Shown here in pieces: positions 1-6,333 of a stretch of DNA of 9,307 nucleotides; positions within the stretch are counted from its first letter, which is position 1; each line of letters opens with the position of its first letter. Position numbers and translations under genes: made by a program. The DNA is from CBCXVS01 sp965178525 (GTDB taxonomy: Bacteria > Tectomicrobia > Entotheonellia > Entotheonellales > Entotheonellaceae): contig CBCXVS010000292.1 in the NCBI GenBank assembly GCA_965178525.1, positions 1-9,307 on the forward strand. The letters are read 5' to 3'. Below the pieces are notes generated by a model, which was given only the letters and a program-made list of their open reading frames with translations, was not told the origin of the DNA and ran no database searches.

Positions 1-66
1 AGGTCAATTCGTTTCAGGCTTTTGAGTTTTTATTTCAACAAGTTGTCGCCGAATCACGGGAGGAAC

Positions 67-189
67 TTCGGACTAGAAGAAATCCAGTCGGCTATTTCCT
101 CGCTTTCTTCGGAAGATTATGCGTGCTTACAGCAGTGGTTCGCGGACAGAGATTGGGAGCCATGAGATCGACAAATTGAGGAAGACGCT
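67..189 (+). pseudogene. Remnant of a small antitoxin-like protein
   Basis: Frame 1 from about base 70 reads LEEIQSAISSLSSEDYACLQ, then QQWFADRDWEP, then TGA at 163-165, then DRQIEEDA. This resembles the short addiction-module (antitoxin-like) proteins that start with a TLEEI segment, carry a helix ending in a WF motif and continue with a WDRQIEED-type segment. The TGA sits where the family usually has the tryptophan before DRQ, so a TGG-to-TGA change is the simplest reading. A good ribosome binding site (GGGAGGA, 58-64) precedes the frame, but the codon that should be the start (about 67-72) is not ATG, GTG or TTG. Similarity ends near base 190, where the frame continues into an unrelated protein. 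No partner toxin is visible. The family match is from memory of its consensus, so the identity is moderately sure; the inactive state is clearer. Confidence 0.5.
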
Positions 190-378
190 GCACCTGGCAA
201 ACCACGAGCCTTACTCCTCTATCCGGCCAGCGCTCCCGTCTATCGGGCCAAGTGTGCGGAGGTGGCAGCCAATGGCTATGAAGGGTTTCTGCTTCAATCA
301 ATGTTTCCTCACGCCACGGCGGCTGGCCACGCCAGCTCCGGAGCAGATGGCGCCTGCAGGATCAATTGGCGCCATTGA
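190..378 (+). pseudogene. C-terminal fragment of a Baeyer-Villiger flavin monooxygenase
   Basis: The same frame as the antitoxin remnant continues with PGKPRALLLYP, then PVYRAKCAEVAANGYEGFLL. Baeyer-Villiger monooxygenases of the cyclohexanone/4-hydroxyacetophenone type typically end with GAN(I/V)PGKPR, a hydrophobic strand, a YRxxCxEVAAxGYEGF segment and a short tail. The order and spacing here fit that ending. All the catalytic parts (FAD and NADPH Rossmann motifs, the BVMO fingerprint) are absent and nothing upstream could encode them, so this is a dead 3' piece. After GYEGFLL the frame runs on without the usual early stop until TGA at 376-378, overlapping the 3' end of the convergent Rieske oxygenase gene. 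The intact enzyme would oxidise ketones to esters or lactones with FAD and NADPH, which suits the catabolic neighbours. Confidence 0.58.
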
Positions 379-1613
379 CGCCAAAATGCCCGAATCTGCA
401 ATTCGTCATTGGACCAGGGCTCATCCCGCATCATACCGCGGGACAGATCGTTCCACATGACCTCGTGGTTGACAAACCCCTTTTGACAGCTCTCGAGCAT
501 TTCCACATCATCAGGCGTGGCAAAGCCGCCGGGGCCAAGAAACGTCAGGAAATTATCCAGGCGCAGACGCCGATGATCCGCGCTTTCCCCTTTGGGGGCG
601 AGCGCCCAGGCCGTCACCTCCATGTAATCGGGCGTCACCGGGAAGAAGGTGCGGAGCGTGATGGCCATGATATCGTTGATGATGAGGTTGGGAAAGATGA
701 GCAAATTGTGGCTGGTCTGGGCGATCCGGTAGGCGCGTTCTTCGCCGACGCGTTCCGTCAGTTGCTGCCGTATAGCGTCGAACTCAGCCTTCTTCTCCTC
801 GCCGAACATGGGCGTCCAATGCGCAATTGGTCTGCCCCCTAACGGCTCGTTCTCAATGACAGCATGGCCGTTTCCCAACGCCTTGCCGCGTCCCTTCCAA
901 CGCCGTGTGACCTGGCTCCGGTCTACTCCCGTCTCGTACAGAAATTCGATGTAACGTTGATGTGTCGTCGGCACATGGTAGCCGTCGAAGCTGTTTTCGA
1001 CCAAGAGCTTCCAATTGGCGCGGATGGAGTAGGATTGCGTGCCGCTGATGATCTCCATCCCGGCTTCCGACTGATCGCAGACCAAATCCAAATAGTCCCG
1101 GGCGCCGGCCAAATAGTCCACGAGATCGTCGGCATCGGGATTGAAACTGATAAACATAAACCCCCGGTAGTTCTCCATCCGCGGCGCCGTGACCAGGGCC
1201 AGCGACTCGCGGCAAAATGCGGCACTGTAGGCCTCCTCGCCAGGCACGCCGATCAACGCGCCCTGATTGTTGAAGGTCCAGGCATGGTAGGGACATTGAA
1301 AGCTCTTGGTATTGCCCGAGGCATGCTTGCACACTTGGGCGCCGCGATGCGTGCAGGTGTTGAGAAAGACCCGGAGCTGCCCATCGCTGCCATGCACCAG
1401 GATCACCGGCCGGCCGGCGACGTCACGCGCGCGGAAATCTCCCGGTGCGGGAATTTCCGAGGCATGGCCGGCATAGATCCAGCTCTGACTGAACACGCCA
1501 CATTGTTCGGCCTGCAGAATGGACGGATCGGTGAAAACACGCCGATGGACCCGAAACAGCCCATCGGTGGTGTTGTCGATCAGCAGATTCTCGAGCGAAG
1601 TGTTCCCCATCAT
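309..1613 (-). CDS. Rieske non-haem iron aromatic ring-hydroxylating oxygenase, alpha subunit
   Basis: This is a 434-residue catalytic subunit of a ring-hydroxylating oxygenase, which normally takes electrons from a reductase/ferredoxin pair and inserts oxygen into an aromatic or related substrate. The N-terminal Rieske domain shows C87-T-H89 and C107-P-Y-H110, the ligands of the [2Fe-2S] cluster. The catalytic domain shows the family signature from E206-N207 through D210 to H213 and H218: D210 is the bridging aspartate and the two histidines are iron ligands. D368 or D369 in the PDDVE segment is the likely third ligand. Length is normal for the family. The start is one of two adjacent ATGs (1613 or 1610), preceded by a weak G-rich site. 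No beta subunit, ferredoxin or reductase lies in the window, so it is either a single-component-type alpha subunit or uses partners elsewhere. The substrate cannot be read from sequence. Its 3' end meets the monooxygenase remnant tail to tail. Confidence 0.92.
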   Translation of the reverse strand: MMGNTSLENLLIDNTTDGLFRVHRRVFTDPSILQAEQCGVFSQSWIYAGHASEIPAPGDFRARDVAGRPVILVHGSDGQLRVFLNTCTHRGAQVCKHASGNTKSFQCPYHAWTFNNQGALIGVPGEEAYSAAFCRESLALVTAPRMENYRGFMFISFNPDADDLVDYLAGARDYLDLVCDQSEAGMEIISGTQSYSIRANWKLLVENSFDGYHVPTTHQRYIEFLYETGVDRSQVTRRWKGRGKALGNGHAVIENEPLGGRPIAHWTPMFGEEKKAEFDAIRQQLTERVGEERAYRIAQTSHNLLIFPNLIINDIMAITLRTFFPVTPDYMEVTAWALAPKGESADHRRLRLDNFLTFLGPGGFATPDDVEMLESCQKGFVNHEVMWNDLSRGMMRDEPWSNDELQIRAFWRQWRQLILQAPSAPELAWPAAVA

Positions 1614-1890
1614 TCAGCCCCCCGATAGATGTCTTGAAACGACATGGTCCTGCAGCCCCTATCCACACGGAGCAGCGGCACGCTGCGTCGTGTAGCATAA
1701 GTTCCTAGACAAAATGAGCGACCTCGTTTTTCCAGAGGAAAGATATGAATTTAATTCGGTTCGGGCACTTATTGCCGCCGAGCTCGCCGATGAGGCCCCC
1801 CGTGCAGACCGAGGAGCGGATCGTCTGCATGCGTCTCATGCCGGAGCTTCGAACCTGGCCACATCAAACACCGACTGCTCCCGTTGCGCT
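1614..1890. other. Intergenic stretch with no convincing gene
   Basis: This 277-bp gap separates the Rieske gene from the YrhK-like gene, both on the minus strand. No frame gives a recognised protein. On the plus strand an ATG at 1745 has a reasonable ribosome binding site (AGAGGA, about 5 bases upstream) and begins MNLIRFG, but the 83-codon frame (to 1996) runs into the antisense of the YrhK-like gene and resembles no family I recognise. On the minus strand a very short frame (1645 to 1610, 11 codons) starts MSFQDIY and its TGA overlaps the ATGATG start of the Rieske gene. Only a weak -10-like TATGCT (1694-1699, minus) is seen, without a good -35. Confidence 0.5.
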
Positions 1891-2160
1891 TCACAAGACC
1901 GTCAACGGCACGAGGTGCGATGCACGCAGCAGTTTCGTCGTTGGGCGAATGATAAAGAGCACCGAGCCAACGAGAAAGCACCAAGCGGCGAGGTAGGTCG
2001 TCGCGCTGGAAAAGAACATCGCACTGCCAATGATGTACAACAGGCCCGCGCCAAGGTCGCTCAGCGTGCCGGCCAATTCATAGGCGTGAGAGACGTGCGC
2101 GTGATGATCCGTTTGAGGCTGCAGGTACGAACGGACGGTGCGGCGACAGCGAAAATTCAT
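1891..2160 (-). CDS. YrhK-like small two-helix membrane protein
   Basis: An 89-residue protein of the YrhK domain type, whose function is not established. The core starts at YELAGTLSDLGAG, continues as a hydrophobic helix (about residues 33-50), a short turn with SSAT, and a second hydrophobic helix (about 56-71) ending FIIRPTTKLLR. The tyrosine at the start, a small-residue-rich first helix, FF(S/P) at its end and IRPT after the second helix are the family pattern. I chose the start at 2160 because AAGGAG lies six bases upstream on the minus strand; a longer frame to 2217 lacks such a site and adds residues unlike the family. The C-terminus (HLVPLTVL) is short and atypical. It is divergent from the Uma2 gene, and the intergenic region has no clear promoter on its side. 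Confidence 0.75.
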   Translation of the reverse strand: MNFRCRRTVRSYLQPQTDHHAHVSHAYELAGTLSDLGAGLLYIIGSAMFFSSATTYLAAWCFLVGSVLFIIRPTTKLLRASHLVPLTVL

Positions 2161-2310
2161 GGCGAACTCCTTGATAGGCGTCGCGGCCTCGTTAGAACCC
2201 GAGTGGAACCAGCTCATAACTTCAGTTCAAAAAAGTAGAGTGTAGTTCATTCACCCAGAAAAGGCGAACCCACTTTTCCGGAGAAAACGGGAAATGGTGA
2301 TACGTCAATT

Positions 2311-2319
2311 TGCTATACT
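2311..2319 (+). promoter_or_regulatory. Extended -10 promoter for the Uma2 gene
   Basis: TGCTATACT is an extended -10 element (TGn plus TATACT, one mismatch to TATAAT). No good -35 lies 16-18 bp upstream, as is common for extended -10 promoters. Transcription would start near 2326 and leave a leader of about 60 bases before the ATG at 2385. The surrounding 2220-2310 stretch is more AT-rich than its flanks, as expected for a promoter region. Confidence 0.45.
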
Positions 2320-2384
2320 CTGGGGGCGAGGTCAAATGGCGTGTAGATATCTTCTATGCCGCATCAGCTCAAAGAGGGGGAACC

Positions 2385-3275
2385 ATGGCTTCTTCATCCT
2401 CCATACATACCCAGCGTACGCCTGACGAGGCACCGTTTCTACGTCAGCCGCCACCGAGCATCGAGGAGCTGGAAAAATGCCAAGACCACAACGGTCCGCT
2501 CCTACCGGAAGACTGGCCGCAAGTTGACCATCTCATAACCGAGGATGACGTCCCGGTGGACAATATCTATTCTGAAAAACAACAACGGCTTCTCACCCAA
2601 AGTTTGTATGCCTCATGGCAGGGTCCCGGGGCGCGGCGCCCATTTATCGCCTTGGCCAATGTGGGGTTGTTCTATAGCATTAATCGGCCGGCGCTCGTTC
2701 CGGATGTCTTCGTGAGCTTAGACGTTGAGTTTCCGGCAGACATCTGGGAAAAACGCCGTCGTTCGTACATGATCTGGGAATATGGGAAGCCGCCCGAGGT
2801 GGTGATTGAGATCGTGTCCAACAAAGTCGGCGGTGAAGATGATGCCAAATTACGTACGTATGCCCGTATGGGCGTCGCGTACTACGTCATTTATGATCCC
2901 ACCCGGCAATTGAGTGAGCAAGTGTTGCGCCTCTATGCGCTCCAGCCTACGACGTGTGTTGCCCTCGAGGCGTTTTGGCTGCCGGGCGTTGAGCTGGGCT
3001 TAACGCTATGGCAGGGAAAGTTCGAAGATCGAGAGGACACCTGGTTGCGTTGGTGCGACCAGGACGGTCAGCTCCTGCTCACTGGGGCAGAGCGGGCCGA
3101 TGCCGAGCAACAACGGGCCGATGCCGAGCAACAACGGGCCGACGCCGAGCGGCAGCGGGCCGACGCCGAGCGGCAGCGGGCCGAGCAAGAGCAATTAGCG
3201 CGCCAGCAAGCCCAGCAGGAAGTCGAACGGTTGGCTGCACGGTTGCGAGAGCTAGGCATTGAACCTGATGGATAA
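2385..3275 (+). CDS. Uma2 family (DUF820) endonuclease with C-terminal coiled coil
   Basis: A 296-residue protein of the Uma2 family, which has a PD-(D/E)XK nuclease fold and is often present in many copies in cyanobacteria and some other phyla; its biological role is unknown. Residues about 40-210 form the domain: VPVDNIYSEKQQ (56-67), the PD of VPDVFVSLD (D107), PPEVVIEIVS with E142, then EDDAKLRTYARMGVAYYVIYD with K155 as the likely catalytic lysine. The conserved aspartate, glutamate and lysine are all present, so it looks active. Residues 235-285 are a charged coiled coil made of heptads RADAEQQ/RADAERQ followed by a less regular A/E/Q/R-rich helix. I preferred the ATG at 2385 over the upstream ATG at 2310 because AGAGGGGG lies four bases before it and family members do not have the extra 25 residues. 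It stands alone on its strand. Confidence 0.9.
   Translation: MASSSSIHTQRTPDEAPFLRQPPPSIEELEKCQDHNGPLLPEDWPQVDHLITEDDVPVDNIYSEKQQRLLTQSLYASWQGPGARRPFIALANVGLFYSINRPALVPDVFVSLDVEFPADIWEKRRRSYMIWEYGKPPEVVIEIVSNKVGGEDDAKLRTYARMGVAYYVIYDPTRQLSEQVLRLYALQPTTCVALEAFWLPGVELGLTLWQGKFEDREDTWLRWCDQDGQLLLTGAERADAEQQRADAEQQRADAERQRADAERQRAEQEQLARQQAQQEVERLAARLRELGIEPDG
3093..3176 (+). repeat. Four tandem 21-bp repeats encoding coiled-coil heptads
   Basis: Four consecutive 21-bp units start at 3093, 3114, 3135 and 3156, with a partial fifth from 3177. Units 1 and 2 are identical, units 3 and 4 are identical, and the two pairs differ at a few positions (GAT/GAC and CAACAA/CGGCAG). Each unit encodes one heptad of the Uma2 coiled coil, so gain or loss of a unit keeps the reading frame. 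Confidence 0.93.
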
Positions 3276-3330
3276 CGGCTTCAGGTTCTGCTGTTTCTGC
3301 TGCTAGGCGTGGACGACGAGTCTAGCAGGC
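3261..3330. terminator. Two hairpins between convergent genes, possible terminator
   Basis: Hairpin 1 pairs GAACCTGA (3261-3268) with TCAGGTTC (3281-3288), an 8-bp perfect stem whose loop contains the Uma2 stop codon. Hairpin 2 pairs CTGCTAG (3300-3306) with CTAGCAG (3322-3328), extendable by a G-U and a C-G pair. Neither has a proper T-run after it on either strand; only TGCTGTTTCTGC follows the first. The position between two converging genes supports a terminator role, the lack of a T-run weakens it. Confidence 0.38.
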
Positions 3331-3334
3331 TCGC

Positions 3335-4486
3335 TCAGGCACAGTTGTAGAGCCGTGCGCAATTGTCCCAGAGGATCTTGCGTTTGGACGTCGCTGAGAT
3401 GCCCTCCATGGCTAAAAAGGTATCGGTTGCTTGTGGGAACTTGCAATCCGCATGGGGATAATCGGTCGAAAAGACCAGGTGATCATCGCCGAGCCGCTTC
3501 ATCACGTCCGTCACCAGGTACTCATCCACATCGACTGAGATGAAGCACTGGCGCAAGAAATAGTCACTCGGCTTCATCGATAGCGGCGTCACGCCCCGCA
3601 CACCGCCAAATAGCTCATAGCGTTCATCCAGCCGATACAGAAGCCATGGCAGCCAGCTGCAATTGCCCTCCAGGAAAGCGACGCGAAGATGGGGAAATCG
3701 CTCCAAAATACCGCCAGCCGTAAAATAGACCACCGCCAGCACGTTTTCCATGGGCTGGTCGAAGGTCTCGACCAGCCAGGCACAGCCCGAGAGCGTGGCA
3801 AAACGGTTGGACCAATGCTCCTGGTTCGGGAAAAAGCTCGGGTGAAAACAGACCGGCACGCCCAACCGCTCCGCTTCGGCCCACACGGGATCAAAATAGC
3901 GCTCGGCGAGCTGCCGGCCGTGGATCGGTTCCGGAGTCATACAGATCGCCGTATGCCCCCGCTCGGTGACGATGCGCCGGATCTCATCGACGGCCAAATC
4001 GGCATCGTGCAGCGTCACCAAGCCCGCAGCTTTCAGGCGCGTTGGATCCGTGCGGCAAAAATCGCTGATCCAGTCGTTCCAGGCGCGGCACAGGGCCATG
4101 GCATACTCGGGTTCCTGGGTATCGTCCGTATGTAGCGGCACCGTGCGGAACAATACGGCGGCATCGATCCCTTCCATATCCATGGCCGTCAGTTGCGACA
4201 CGGGGTCGAAATCCCGCTCCATACCGACCTGGAAGCGGGGGCTCTCGCGATGCTCAACGTCTTCCTGGATCTCCCAGCTCGGCCCCCGATACGCCTCGTC
4301 CAATACCGGCGCGGTGCGCACCGCCTTGCCATCCGCCGTGACAAAGTGCACCGATTGGATGGCGTTGCGGGGCTCGCCCCGAGGGATACGATTCCCCCAT
4401 TTCGGATCCATATAGGTGAGGTAGAGATCGCGGGGTTCGAGCACGTGCAGATCGGAATCGAGCACCTTAAATCCTTGCTTGCTCAT
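3335..4486 (-). CDS. Amidohydrolase-2 family metal-dependent hydrolase
   Basis: A 383-residue TIM-barrel hydrolase of the amidohydrolase-2 type (related to ACMSD and other decarboxylases/hydrolases acting on aromatic breakdown products). Visible family features are the N-terminal metal motif D12-L-H14 (in DSDLHVLEP), H215 in VCFHPSFF, the FLEGNCSWLPW segment with E273, and the C-terminal STDYPHAD with D342 and H345. Length is typical. The minus-strand frame is open to 4657, but the upstream ATG gives 57 arginine-rich residues unlike the family. The ATG at 4486 starts directly before the conserved beta strand and has GGAGGA 11 bases upstream, so I chose it. The substrate is not readable. Its presence near a Rieske oxygenase and a monooxygenase remnant suggests aromatic or ketone catabolism, but the genes are not in one operon. 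Confidence 0.9.
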   Translation of the reverse strand: MSKQGFKVLDSDLHVLEPRDLYLTYMDPKWGNRIPRGEPRNAIQSVHFVTADGKAVRTAPVLDEAYRGPSWEIQEDVEHRESPRFQVGMERDFDPVSQLTAMDMEGIDAAVLFRTVPLHTDDTQEPEYAMALCRAWNDWISDFCRTDPTRLKAAGLVTLHDADLAVDEIRRIVTERGHTAICMTPEPIHGRQLAERYFDPVWAEAERLGVPVCFHPSFFPNQEHWSNRFATLSGCAWLVETFDQPMENVLAVVYFTAGGILERFPHLRVAFLEGNCSWLPWLLYRLDERYELFGGVRGVTPLSMKPSDYFLRQCFISVDVDEYLVTDVMKRLGDDHLVFSTDYPHADCKFPQATDTFLAMEGISATSKRKILWDNCARLYNCA

Positions 4487-4574
4487 CGTTGTACGCTTCC
4501 TCCGAGCCATTCGATATCTGTGTAGCGTCCGGTTGTATCGACGCCACAGATGTCGTATTCTTGCTGCCAGAAGG

Positions 4575-4580
4575 AGTATA
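4575..4580 (-). promoter_or_regulatory. Candidate -10 box for the amidohydrolase gene
   Basis: Read on the minus strand, TATACT lies 89 bases before the ATG at 4486. No clear -35 is seen 16-18 bp further upstream. Five of six bases match the consensus, in an otherwise GC-rich stretch, so it is plausible but unproven. Confidence 0.3.
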
Positions 4581-4615
4581 CATCGCTCGCACTGGCGCCG
4601 CAGCCTGCCGCCAAG

Positions 4616-4643
4616 CCACAGTGCCCAGGCGCCCAGGCTGTGG
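4616..4643 (-). terminator. Weak hairpin after the beta-helix protein gene
   Basis: CCACAG (4616-4621) pairs with CTGTGG (4638-4643) around a 16-base GC-rich loop that contains a repeated CCCAGGC. It lies just beyond the stop of the beta-helix protein gene on the minus strand. There is no T-run, so a Rho-independent terminator is not demonstrated. Confidence 0.25.
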
Positions 4644-4656
4644 GGCGCTCTAACCA

Positions 4657-6159
4657 TTACTCCATGACCACTTCAAATGCGCCGAGGTCACAAGCGCTAC
4701 CCTGTGGGCGCATGACGCCACGCTGGTCGGTAGGAGGACACGTGCTACTATCCATGATGGCATCGATGGCCGGACTCCCAGGTAGGAGCGCGTGCGTGGC
4801 TGTGGGACCGCCATTGCCCGCCAAGGGGCCAAGACCGGGCGTCGCGCTTGTGATGGCGTTCGGGCATGTGCCATCGCTGTCCAAGTTACGACCAAGGGGC
4901 ATCATCGGAAACCCAAGGCAGTCTTCACCCGCAGCTTGCGCTGCGACGATACTATTTCCTAGGGTTAGCGTGCCCAGATTAAAGACGCCACCCCCACCCA
5001 TGCTACCCGCCGTGTTATTGCTAATAGTGGTGTTGATTAGCTGCACAAAGACGCCAGAGGGATCGCCCGAAGCAAAGTTTAGCAGACCACCACCAAAGAG
5101 AGCCCCTGTATTGCCACTGATGGTGGTGTTGGTTAATTGTGCCATACCACGATTGTAGAGACCACCGCCTATATCAGCAGTATTGTTAGCAATCGTGCTA
5201 CTGGTCAGCATCAGCCTGTTACTTTCAGTATTGAGAAGATCACCACCATATTCAGACATTGTGTTATGCATGACAGAATTACCAAGAGATGGTAGCTCAC
5301 TGCCGTCATCATTGAATATACCACCACCAAGCTGCTGAGCTATGTTGTTACGAACAGTACTATTCGTTAGTATCATAGTAGCATTGATGGCGTTGGCAAG
5401 ACCACCACTGGATGTAGCAGCCTCATTGCCACTAACCAGACTTGCCGCCAGGGTCAGCATACCAAAATTGAGGCAGCCCCCTGCGAAGTCCTCCGCTATA
5501 TTGTCGCGGACAATGCTTGCTCTCAGCATCAGGGTACCAAAATTAAGAAGCCCCCCCGCGATTGTAGCCATGTTGTCACTAATAATACTACCGGTTATCT
5601 CCAGTGTACCATCAAGTTGGTTGACAAGACCACCGCCGAGCCCCTCTCCAAAACCATCCCCAGTATCAGCACCCGTATTACTGCTGATAAGGCTTGCCCT
5701 CAGCGTCAGGGTACCAAAGTTAAGAAGACCTCCGCCGGTTCCGGCCAGTCCATTGCGCACGATCGTGCTTCGCAACGTCAGTTGCCCAACTGAGGCCACA
5801 TGAATAATGCGGAAGGCTGGCACATCATTCGTGCGGGCCCGTTCGATGGTGGCCGCGTTGCCCTCAATCGTTACTTCGCTCGTTATGGCGGGTAGACCAT
5901 TAGCACCTATGCGGACATTGTCCACGCCTGTCAGGGTGTAAACGGCCCTGGCTGCCAAGACAATGATATCGGGTTCGCCGTTAGCATTCGCTATGTTAAT
6001 GGCATCGATGAGCCCACGCACGTCTCCGGCTGCAATAGGAAAGGTAGCAGCCTGTATGGGGTAGCTTCTGACAGCCAACGTCAGCACCACTATCCATGCC
6101 ATGATGACGATCCAATCTCGTCCATAAAAACGCCGAGACGGCCGTTTTCTCTGCATCAT
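4657..6159 (-). CDS. Secreted right-handed beta-helix protein with choice-of-anchor Q C-terminal domain
   Basis: A 500-residue secreted protein. Residues about 15-38 are a signal peptide (basic start, hydrophobic WIVIMAWIVVLTLAV, likely cleavage after a PIQA-type site). Residues 40-120 match the usual lead-in of this class: GDVRGLIDAINIANANGEPD, a YTLTGV strand and NGLPAIT before TIEGNAATIERA. Residues about 125-415 are irregular beta-helix repeats of the polymorphic outer-membrane type, with GGGLLNFGTLTL, ISSNTG and ISNNTAG units. The end has GNGGPTATHALLPGSPAID, then TDQRG, RP and CDLGAFE, the choice-of-anchor Q signature. Such proteins are surface-exposed or released; no specific partner is known. 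The start at 6159 has GGGAGGA six bases upstream; the in-frame ATG at 6231 adds 24 unlikely residues. The repeat region is unusually AT-rich for the window. It is divergent from the TPS exoprotein. Confidence 0.88.
   Translation of the reverse strand: MMQRKRPSRRFYGRDWIVIMAWIVVLTLAVRSYPIQAATFPIAAGDVRGLIDAINIANANGEPDIIVLAARAVYTLTGVDNVRIGANGLPAITSEVTIEGNAATIERARTNDVPAFRIIHVASVGQLTLRSTIVRNGLAGTGGGLLNFGTLTLRASLISSNTGADTGDGFGEGLGGGLVNQLDGTLEITGSIISDNMATIAGGLLNFGTLMLRASIVRDNIAEDFAGGCLNFGMLTLAASLVSGNEAATSSGGLANAINATMILTNSTVRNNIAQQLGGGIFNDDGSELPSLGNSVMHNTMSEYGGDLLNTESNRLMLTSSTIANNTADIGGGLYNRGMAQLTNTTISGNTGALFGGGLLNFASGDPSGVFVQLINTTISNNTAGSMGGGGVFNLGTLTLGNSIVAAQAAGEDCLGFPMMPLGRNLDSDGTCPNAITSATPGLGPLAGNGGPTATHALLPGSPAIDAIMDSSTCPPTDQRGVMRPQGSACDLGAFEVVME
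5449..5734 (-). repeat. Degenerate DNA repeats inside the beta-helix gene
   Basis: A segment of about 36 bp containing AGGGTACCAAA(A/G)TTAAGAAG occurs at about 5522-5557 and 5699-5734 with only a few mismatches, and a more diverged copy containing CATACCAAAATTGAGGCAG lies at about 5449-5481. They encode the recurrent LLNFGTLML/LLNFGTLTL strand of the beta helix (CLNFGMLTL in the diverged copy). The two close copies are 177 bp apart, a multiple of three, so recombination between them would keep the frame. Confidence 0.6.
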
Positions 6160-6333
6160 GGCGAGTCCTCCCTGACGTGCGCTTTGTCTACAGCCTTTGG
6201 GGTTGAATAATCGTATTCGCAAGCATAACATAGAAGGCAGGCAGTAACCATATGATCAATTGTGGGCTTGTATCTCTTGCCAGAAGATTTATATCCTCCT
6301 CTTTGATAGATTAGGCCAAGGGTAAGGATCAAC
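6160..6333. promoter_or_regulatory. Divergent promoter region of two surface-protein genes
   Basis: These 174 bp lie between the start codons of the beta-helix protein (minus) and the TPS exoprotein (plus) and must contain the transcription start of both unless one is expressed from outside. The stretch is AT-rich (for example 6200-6315). Only weak matches are visible: TTGTAT and TATATC about 16 bp apart on the plus strand (around 6269-6296), and a TACGAT on the minus strand near 6207-6212. I cannot name a regulator site. Ribosome binding sites are clear at both ends: GGGAGGA for the minus gene and AAGGA (6324-6328), five bases before the plus-strand ATG. Confidence 0.45.

Noticed and set aside
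366..1628. Long plus-strand open frames (366-842, 864-1628) opposite the Rieske gene
   Set aside because: They are antisense to a gene with all Rieske and iron-ligand residues intact and their translations resemble no family.
1714..2238. Plus-strand 174-codon frame opposite the YrhK-like gene
   Set aside because: Its second half is the antisense of the recognisable membrane protein, composition is Arg/Ala-rich as in shadow frames, and no ribosome binding site is near its ATG.
2268..2300. Imperfect inverted repeat CCACTTTTCCG / CGGGAAATGG as an operator
   Set aside because: The arms match only partly and nothing else supports a binding site.
3093..3176. CRISPR-like array
   Set aside because: The repeats are directly tandem with no spacers and encode coiled-coil heptads in frame.
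6160..6333. Mobile-element ends or attachment sites between the divergent genes
   Set aside because: No inverted terminal repeats, target duplications, tRNA or integrase/transposase sequence is visible here or elsewhere in the window.
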